Origin: Acidimicrobiales bacterium | GTDB taxonomy: Bacteria > Actinomycetota > Acidimicrobiia > Acidimicrobiales > JAKAVM01 | DNA: 47,616 nucleotides | Assembly: GCA_027452005.1 (NCBI GenBank) | Contig: DAIDHF010000006.1 | Coordinates: 1 to 47,616, forward strand | Direction of reading: 5' to 3' | The notes under the pieces: model-generated | What the model was told of the DNA's origin: nothing | The model's input: only the letters and a program-made list of their open reading frames with translations | The model's database searches: none | Shown: in pieces, positions 42,445 to 47,616 of the stretch | Position numbering within the stretch: position 1 is the first letter of the stretch | Layout of the letters: the number at the start of each line of letters is the position of its first letter | Position numbers and translations under genes: made by a program

Positions 42445-43428
42445 TCAGGCCGCGCTCTTAGATACCTGGGAGATCATCTGGGTGGCCATCCGGGCAAGGG
42501 CGTTGGCAACACCCGGGTCCATGGACTCGTCGAGTTGGTCGATGGCCAGATCTACGAACCGTGAGGCGACTTTAGACGAGTACTCAATTGCGTTGCTGGT
42601 CGCGACCAACTTTTGTGCCCGCACGCGGTCGTCGCCCGAGAGAGCCCGGCCCAAGAGCCCGGCCAGTTCCTGTGAGACCCTCGGGTCTTGCAAGGCTTCT
42701 ATGGTCGGGAGGTTGTAGACCCCCTCGGCCAGGTCCTGACCGGCAACCTTGCCCGTGGTCGCCTGATCTCCAATCACGTCGAGAATGTCGTCGAGAATTT
42801 GAAACGCGGTTCCGAAGTAATCACCAAACTTGGTCAATCTGTCCACGAGGGCTCTCGGGGACCCGGAAACCAGGGCCCCGATCCGACATGACGTGGACAT
42901 GAGCGACGAGGTCTTCCCGGACACGGCCTTGAAGTAGACCTCTTCGGTTCGGTCTAGGTCGAACAGGGATTGGCATTCAATTATCTGACCCTCACACAGG
43001 TTTGCCAGGGTGTCGGCCAGTAGCTGGGCGACCTCGGTGCCCAAGCTGGCAGCAATTGCGGCCGCCCGGGCCAACAGGAAGTCACCCGAGACCACGGCGA
43101 TGTTATTTCCCCACCTCGAATTTACGCTCGGGACACCGCGTCTGTCGGTCGCCTCGTCCATGACGTCGTCGTGATACAAAGAGGCCAGGTGCACGAGTTC
43201 CACGGCCACCCCACCCAAGATTACCTCGTTGGTGACCTCCCCGTTACAGGCCAGTGCGGACACGATTCCCAAGATGGGCCTCAGACGCTTGCCCCCAGCC
43301 GAGATCAGGTGCCGGGCGACCTCAGACAGGAACGGGTCGTCAGCCCCGGCAGACTTTCGAAGCTGAACCTCAAGATTTTCTAGGGCCGGGCTGAGTTCCG
43401 GTAGAGAAAGTGCCTCAATTGGGTTCAT
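42445..43428 (-). CDS. Polyprenyl diphosphate synthase
   Basis: 327 residues, trans-isoprenyl synthase that extends allylic diphosphate to a long prenyl chain, probably for menaquinone. The first Asp-rich motif is YHDDVMDEATDRRG and the second is QILDDILDVIGD. GGKRLRPIL at the N-terminus binds isopentenyl diphosphate. Small residues before the first motif (LVHLASLY) suggest a long-chain product, though length cannot be read exactly. It is monocistronic, convergent with the ORFan and divergent from clpC. Confidence 0.9.
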   Translation of the reverse strand: MNPIEALSLPELSPALENLEVQLRKSAGADDPFLSEVARHLISAGGKRLRPILGIVSALACNGEVTNEVILGGVAVELVHLASLYHDDVMDEATDRRGVPSVNSRWGNNIAVVSGDFLLARAAAIAASLGTEVAQLLADTLANLCEGQIIECQSLFDLDRTEEVYFKAVSGKTSSLMSTSCRIGALVSGSPRALVDRLTKFGDYFGTAFQILDDILDVIGDQATTGKVAGQDLAEGVYNLPTIEALQDPRVSQELAGLLGRALSGDDRVRAQKLVATSNAIEYSSKVASRFVDLAIDQLDESMDPGVANALARMATQMISQVSKSAA

Positions 43429-43600
43429 TATTCTTCAGGTTTTCTTCTCGTGCTGTCGATAGTGTGTGTAGCTCGAAGACGGCCACGTTTCGAGCCCACA
43501 AGAATACTAGACGGGCATAGATTGGCTTTGAAAGTTGTTGAATGAGATATTAGGAGTCAATATGGCTGAAAATGGAACAAAATGGGCAGTCGCACCACCT

Positions 43601-43628
43601 TTGTCTTGGGTGTTGACTAGACTAGAAT
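43601..43628 (+). promoter_or_regulatory. clpC promoter candidate
   Basis: TTGTCT (43601-43606) and TAGAAT (43623-43628) with a 16-bp spacer, 80 bp upstream of the clpC start. The 280-bp region before clpC has no other convincing feature. No CtsR or HAIR-type operator was recognised. Confidence 0.45.
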
Positions 43629-43708
43629 CAGTCCAGGTGGATTTTCTACCTGGGAGATTAGCCAATTTTCGGCCAGGAAGAGATTCCGATGCGAGGAGAC
43701 GGTAAGAG

Positions 43709-46210
43709 TTGTTTGAACGATTTACAGACAGAGCCAGAAGAGTACTAGTTTTAGCCCAAGAAGAAGCGCGACTGTTGAACCACAACTTCATAGGGACCGA
43801 GCACATCTTGCTAGGACTTATCCATGAAGGTGAAGGGGTTGCAGCCAAGGCCCTCCAGCAACTCGGGATCACACTGGATGCGGTTCGTGAAAAGGTCGAA
43901 GAGACTATCGGTCCCGCATCGTCGTCAACGACCGGGTCACCACCTTTTACCCCTCGGGCAAAGAAGGTCCTGGAGCTCTCTCTTCGCGAGGCTCTGCAAC
44001 TGGGACACAATTATATCGGGACAGAACACATGCTACTTGGTCTAGTCCGTGAGGGAGAAGGGGTAGCCGCCCAGGTTCTCCAGAGCTTGGGAGCTGACCT
44101 ACACAAGGTCCGCCAACAGGTGGTCAACATGATGTCGGGTTATCCCCGTGGTCCAAAAGAGACCGCTGGCGTGGGGGCCGGTCCCGGTCAAGACGCCCCG
44201 ACCGGTTCGCCGGTGCTCGATCAGTTTGGACGAAATCTCACGGCCCTGGCCCGGGATAACAAACTCGATCCGGTCATTGGGAGAGAGCGTGAGATGGAGC
44301 GGGTCATGCAAGTCCTGTCGCGCCGGACCAAGAACAACCCGGTTCTAATTGGAGAGCCCGGGGTGGGAAAGACCGCAATTGTCGAGGGACTGTCTCAGAG
44401 GATCGTGTCCGAGGACGTTCCAGACACCTTGCGGGGCAAGCAACTCTACACCCTAGATCTCGGAGCCCTGGTAGCAGGAAGTCGGTACCGGGGAGACTTC
44501 GAAGAGCGCCTCAAGAAGGTCCTCAAGGAGATCCGGTCGCGGGGCGATATAATTTTATTTATTGACGAGCTGCACACGTTAGTGGGGGCTGGGGCGGCCG
44601 AGGGGGCAATTGACGCCGCGTCTATCCTCAAACCCATGTTGGCTCGGGGCGAACTACAGACTATTGGTGCCACTACGATTGACGAATATCGAAAGCATCT
44701 GGAAAAAGACGCTGCTCTTGAACGACGGTTTCAGCCAATAAAGGTTGAAGAACCCTCTCTGGCACACACCATCGAGATTCTCATGGGCCTTAGAGATCGC
44801 TATGAGAGTCACCACCAGGTCACCATTACCGACCAGGCTATAGTGGCCTCGGCAAATCTGGCCGATCGTTATATTTCAGATCGGTACCTTCCAGACAAGG
44901 CTATCGACCTGATCGATGAGGCCGGGAGTAGGTTGAGGATTCGACGGATGTCTACCCCGCCGGACTTTCGAAAGGTAGAAGAGGCCATAGCCAAGGCCGA
45001 GAAGGACAAGATCGCCGCTGAGTTGCGCAACGACACCGAGGCGGTTGCCAAGTTGGACGAGCAACTGTCGGAGTTCAAGGACCGCAAGGACGCCCTGGCG
45101 GCCGAGTGGCGCGAGGATGGGGTGGATCTCTTTGACATCGTCGACGAGGAGGTAATCGCCGAGGTCCTGTCCACCTGGACCGGTATCCCGGTCTACAAGC
45201 TGACCGAAGAGGAGACCGCCAAATTACTCCGGATGGAAGATGAGCTTCACAAGCGGATCATCGGCCAAGACGAGGCCATTGTTGCCCTGTCCAAGGCTAT
45301 TCGCAGGACCCGGGCCGGGCTGAAAGACCCGCGGCGTCCGAGTGGATCGTTTATCTTCCTCGGTCCTACCGGGGTTGGAAAGACCGAACTTGCCAAGACC
45401 CTGGCCGGGTTCTTGTTTGGAGACGAGGACGCCCTGATCCAACTGGACATGAGCGAGTACATGGAAAAGCACACCGTATCCCGACTGGTCGGGTCGCCCC
45501 CGGGATACGTGGGCTATGACGAGGGTGGTCAGCTAACCGAGGCCGTGCGTCGCAAGCCCTTCTCAGTGGTCCTCTTCGACGAGGTTGAGAAGGCCCACCC
45601 TGACGTGTTCAACGCCCTGTTGCAGATCCTAGAAGACGGTCGGTTAACCGATGCTCAGGGTCGGACGGTTGATTTCAAGAACACCGTCTTGATCATGACC
45701 TCCAACCTGGGAACTGCTGATCTGGGCAAGGCCTCGGTCGGGTTTATGTCCTCTAGTGAGGCGGTAACCTATGAGCGCATGAAGGACAAGGTTCACGCGG
45801 CCCTCAAAGATCACTTCAGGCCCGAGTTCTTGAACCGGGTTGACGAGGTAATTGTGTTCCACTCTCTAACCAAGGAAGAGGTCACCGAGATCGTCGACCT
45901 ATTGATGGTCCGGGTTCGTGAACAGCTTTCTGTCCAAGGGCTCGGTCTAGAACTCACCGATGCGGCCAAGTCCATGCTGGCTGAAAAGGGCTACGATCAC
46001 ATGCTTGGTGCCAGGCCACTACGCCGGGCAATCCAGCAATATATCGAGGCCCCACTCTCTGAGAAGATTCTCTGGAAGGAGTTCAGGGTCGGCGAGACCA
46101 TCGTGGTAGACGCCGAGGGTGACGAGATCGTGTTCCGGTCGATCGAGGGATTTGAGCCTCCCCCGATGGAGTTAGCTGGAAGCGGGACCGGGCCTTCTGC
46201 TAGCGAGTAA
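43709..46210 (+). CDS. clpC: ATP-dependent Clp protease ATPase subunit ClpC
   Basis: 833 residues, the usual length. Two N-terminal Clp repeats ([20 protein letters not shown] and [20 protein letters not shown], within 1-145) bind adaptors. Walker A of the first AAA+ domain, GEPGVGKT, is near 216 with [13 protein letters not shown] as Walker B. The coiled-coil middle domain with [14 protein letters not shown] separates it from the second Walker [10 protein letters not shown], near 552. It unfolds substrates for ClpP. The start is TTG 43709 with GAGGAG upstream. clpC-carD neighbourhood is common in this lineage. Confidence 0.96.
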   Translation: MFERFTDRARRVLVLAQEEARLLNHNFIGTEHILLGLIHEGEGVAAKALQQLGITLDAVREKVEETIGPASSSTTGSPPFTPRAKKVLELSLREALQLGHNYIGTEHMLLGLVREGEGVAAQVLQSLGADLHKVRQQVVNMMSGYPRGPKETAGVGAGPGQDAPTGSPVLDQFGRNLTALARDNKLDPVIGREREMERVMQVLSRRTKNNPVLIGEPGVGKTAIVEGLSQRIVSEDVPDTLRGKQLYTLDLGALVAGSRYRGDFEERLKKVLKEIRSRGDIILFIDELHTLVGAGAAEGAIDAASILKPMLARGELQTIGATTIDEYRKHLEKDAALERRFQPIKVEEPSLAHTIEILMGLRDRYESHHQVTITDQAIVASANLADRYISDRYLPDKAIDLIDEAGSRLRIRRMSTPPDFRKVEEAIAKAEKDKIAAELRNDTEAVAKLDEQLSEFKDRKDALAAEWREDGVDLFDIVDEEVIAEVLSTWTGIPVYKLTEEETAKLLRMEDELHKRIIGQDEAIVALSKAIRRTRAGLKDPRRPSGSFIFLGPTGVGKTELAKTLAGFLFGDEDALIQLDMSEYMEKHTVSRLVGSPPGYVGYDEGGQLTEAVRRKPFSVVLFDEVEKAHPDVFNALLQILEDGRLTDAQGRTVDFKNTVLIMTSNLGTADLGKASVGFMSSSEAVTYERMKDKVHAALKDHFRPEFLNRVDEVIVFHSLTKEEVTEIVDLLMVRVREQLSVQGLGLELTDAAKSMLAEKGYDHMLGARPLRRAIQQYIEAPLSEKILWKEFRVGETIVVDAEGDEIVFRSIEGFEPPPMELAGSGTGPSASE

Positions 46211-46292
46211 CCCAAGCTGAGTTTCGGCAGGGTAAAAGGATCCCCGTTTGCTTAGCTGGTAAGTTTTTACAGCTATGCTCAGATAGGTGAGT

Positions 46293-46321
46293 TTGTTATT
46301 TCTAAGAAAACTTCCTACCCT
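46293..46321 (+). promoter_or_regulatory. Weak carD promoter candidate
   Basis: TTGTTA (46293-46298) and TACCCT (46316-46321), 17 bp apart, within the 184-bp gap before carD. The -10 match is poor, which would fit a promoter that needs an activator such as CarD, but this is speculative. Confidence 0.25.
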
Positions 46322-46394
46322 AGTAGTTAGTGGTAATCCTCTCTCGTAGTTTATTCGTGTCCGCCAACGGTGGTGTTCAAGTCCAAGGAGCTAG

Positions 46395-46874
46395 ATGCAG
46401 TTCAAAGTAGGCGACAAGGTGGTCTATCCCCATCACGGGGCGGCCGTCGTGGAAAAGCGTGAAAAGCGCGAAGCGTTCGGACAGAAGCGAGAGTACCTGA
46501 TACTCAAGTTGGCCTACGGCGATCTGACCTTGATGGTTCCTGCTGATAACACCGATGAGGTGGGACTTCGAGAGGTAATCAACGACGAAGAGGTCGAAGA
46601 GGTTTTTGCGGTTCTTGGAAAGAAAGAGGCCCGGATGCCGACCAACTGGTCCCGGCGCTATAAGAATCATGTCGAGAAGCTCAAGTCGGGCGACATCTAT
46701 CAGGTTGCCGAGGTAGTTCGCAATCTCTCAATACGAGATAAAGATAAGGGTCTTTCGGCTGGTGAGAAGCGGATGCTTTCTAGGGCCAGGCAGATACTCG
46801 TGTCAGAGCTAACCTTTGCTATCGGCGTAGACGAGCAAGAGGCCGAAAAGCGCTTAAATGCAGCGCTCCCCTAA
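46395..46874 (+). CDS. carD: CarD-family RNA polymerase-binding regulator
   Basis: 159 residues. It binds the RNA polymerase beta subunit through an N-terminal Tudor-like domain (MQFKVGDKVVYPHHGAAVVEK, about 1-65) and stabilises open complexes through a C-terminal helical domain. NWSRRYKNHVEKLKSGDIYQVAEVVRNL holds the conserved Trp that inserts near the -10 upstream edge, and GEKRMLSRARQILVSEL the DNA-contacting helix. Length and position match the mycobacterial protein. Confidence 0.95.
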   Translation: MQFKVGDKVVYPHHGAAVVEKREKREAFGQKREYLILKLAYGDLTLMVPADNTDEVGLREVINDEEVEEVFAVLGKKEARMPTNWSRRYKNHVEKLKSGDIYQVAEVVRNLSIRDKDKGLSAGEKRMLSRARQILVSELTFAIGVDEQEAEKRLNAALP

Positions 46875-46886
46875 AACGCTGGACCA

Positions 46887-47616
46887 TTGAGCCGGAAGAA
46901 GCCGGACGACAATGAGAGGGCAGGTCAAGGCCCTTCCACGACCGTTTCGCTGTTTGTAGAGGTAGTTCGGCTACTCATAGTCCTCTTGTGTACGGCAGCC
47001 GGGTACACGTTGGGCGGGGGATCAATCGGGTCTGGAGTGGACCCGTCCAAGGCCAAGCAGGTTGCCCTGGGGGCCGTTCTGGGTGCCCTTGTCGGGTACG
47101 TGATTGGTGGAACCATGGGTCGGTTCCTAAACCGGGAGGTAACCCTGGTAGATTCCAAGGTCTCCAAGGTCCCGGCGTCAAGGTTGATTGCTGGCACCAT
47201 GGGGGCCATCGCTGGGGCCATCGGGGGATCTCTCCTGTCACTTCCGGCCCCGATCCTGATCCCACATAAACTTGGATGGATCGTGTTTGCCCTGGTGGTC
47301 TGGGTGCTGGGATATACCGGGTACTACGTGGGATCGTCTAACAGCGACAACCTGTTTGCCGCAGCCGGGCTGTCAACTAGGCCCCTTGCACGGGCGTCTA
47401 GCTACGCCCACAATCTGGGATCTGAGGTCACCTTGGTGGATGCCTCGGCTGTTTTGGACGGTCGACTGCTCTCGTTGTCCCAGGCCGGTCTGGTATCGGG
47501 AAACCTACTCATCCCCAGCTTTGAACTCGACGAGATCCGGGCCAATGCCGACGCCCAGGACCCGGTCAGGCGAAGGCGGGGAAGGCGCGGGCTAAACGTC
47601 CTGGGCGAACTTCGAA
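46887..47616 (+). CDS. Membrane-anchored PIN/TRAM-domain protein (3' end outside window)
   Basis: The frame is open to the window end. TTG 46887 is the likely start, 12 bp after carD, but has no strong ribosome site. About four membrane segments come first (LLIVLLCTAAGYTLG, QVALGAVLGALVGYVIGG, AGTMGAIAGAIGGSLL, VFALVVWVLGYTGYYVG). Then a PIN nuclease domain begins: VTLVDASAVLDGRLLSL, LIPSFELDEI and RRRRGRRGLNVLGEL, matching YacL-type proteins, which end with a TRAM RNA-binding domain. That part would lie beyond the window. A membrane-bound ribonuclease is inferred; no activity is established in the family. Confidence 0.8.
   Translation, partial: MSRKKPDDNERAGQGPSTTVSLFVEVVRLLIVLLCTAAGYTLGGGSIGSGVDPSKAKQVALGAVLGALVGYVIGGTMGRFLNREVTLVDSKVSKVPASRLIAGTMGAIAGAIGGSLLSLPAPILIPHKLGWIVFALVVWVLGYTGYYVGSSNSDNLFAAAGLSTRPLARASSYAHNLGSEVTLVDASAVLDGRLLSLSQAGLVSGNLLIPSFELDEIRANADAQDPVRRRRGRRGLNVLGELR

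Overview
The window looks like chromosomal DNA of an actinobacterium, most likely of the class Acidimicrobiia; this is an inference and no 16S gene is present. Supporting signs are adjacent clpC, carD and PIN/TRAM genes, mycothiol-type families (a DinB/maleylpyruvate-isomerase-like protein, a Rv2466c-like DsbA protein and an RsrA-like anti-sigma factor), a DUF2342 metalloprotease next to tilS, and the GYWL/FGDAGFYG surface repeats common in that group. Base composition is moderately GC-rich by eye (not computed). GTG and TTG starts are frequent, and several genes appear leaderless, with a TANNNT box 7-8 nt before the start codon.

Left part (1-9.1 kb). Two paralogous small nucleotidyltransferase genes flank an XRE-type regulator, which looks like a duplicated toxin-antitoxin-like module. 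A reverse-strand carbohydrate cluster follows: GH15 trehalase/glucoamylase, archaeal-type glucose dehydrogenase and an MBL-fold hydrolase. Next come a RecB-like PD-(D/E)XK nuclease and, divergent from it, a compact restriction-modification pair (SPPY-type methyltransferase plus EYK nuclease).

Second part (8.2-17.6 kb). A reverse-strand run of sulfatase, half-size EamA transporter, SGNH hydrolase and small-molecule methyltransferase suggests envelope or glycan modification. A divergent MaoC hydratase starts on the same CCATGG. After about 600 bp with no convincing gene comes a 1318-residue secreted protein built from TIG domains, two YVTN propellers, an Ig-like domain, a Pro/Thr linker and GYWL repeats.

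Third part (17.6-27.6 kb). A reverse-strand run carries YceI, a VOC protein, a double-domain dCTP deaminase, a PNPOx-like flavoprotein and a DinB-like protein. YceI is divergent from a MarR regulator across a palindromic site. Then follow a DsbA-like protein with a FluC fluoride channel pair, a phosphodiester glycosidase, a beta-lactamase-fold hydrolase, and an AbiEii-type nucleotidyltransferase with an unknown small partner, next to tRNA-Leu(CAG).

Right part (27.8-47.6 kb). A long, tightly packed forward run holds housekeeping genes: ECF sigma and anti-sigma factors, DUF2342 protease, tilS, hpt, folE, folP, a dual-specificity-phosphatase-like protein that has lost its catalytic residues, folB, folK, panC, panD, nadB, nadC, coaX and lysS. 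An ORFan stretch and a reverse polyprenyl diphosphate synthase follow, then clpC, carD and a PIN/TRAM protein cut by the window end. The usual ftsH between hpt and folE is absent.

No transposase, integrase, CRISPR array or rRNA was found. The best candidates for under-described biology are the duplicated NTase/XRE module, the AbiEii pair with its unknown partner, the pseudophosphatase inside the folate operon, and the TIG/YVTN/GYWL surface protein.
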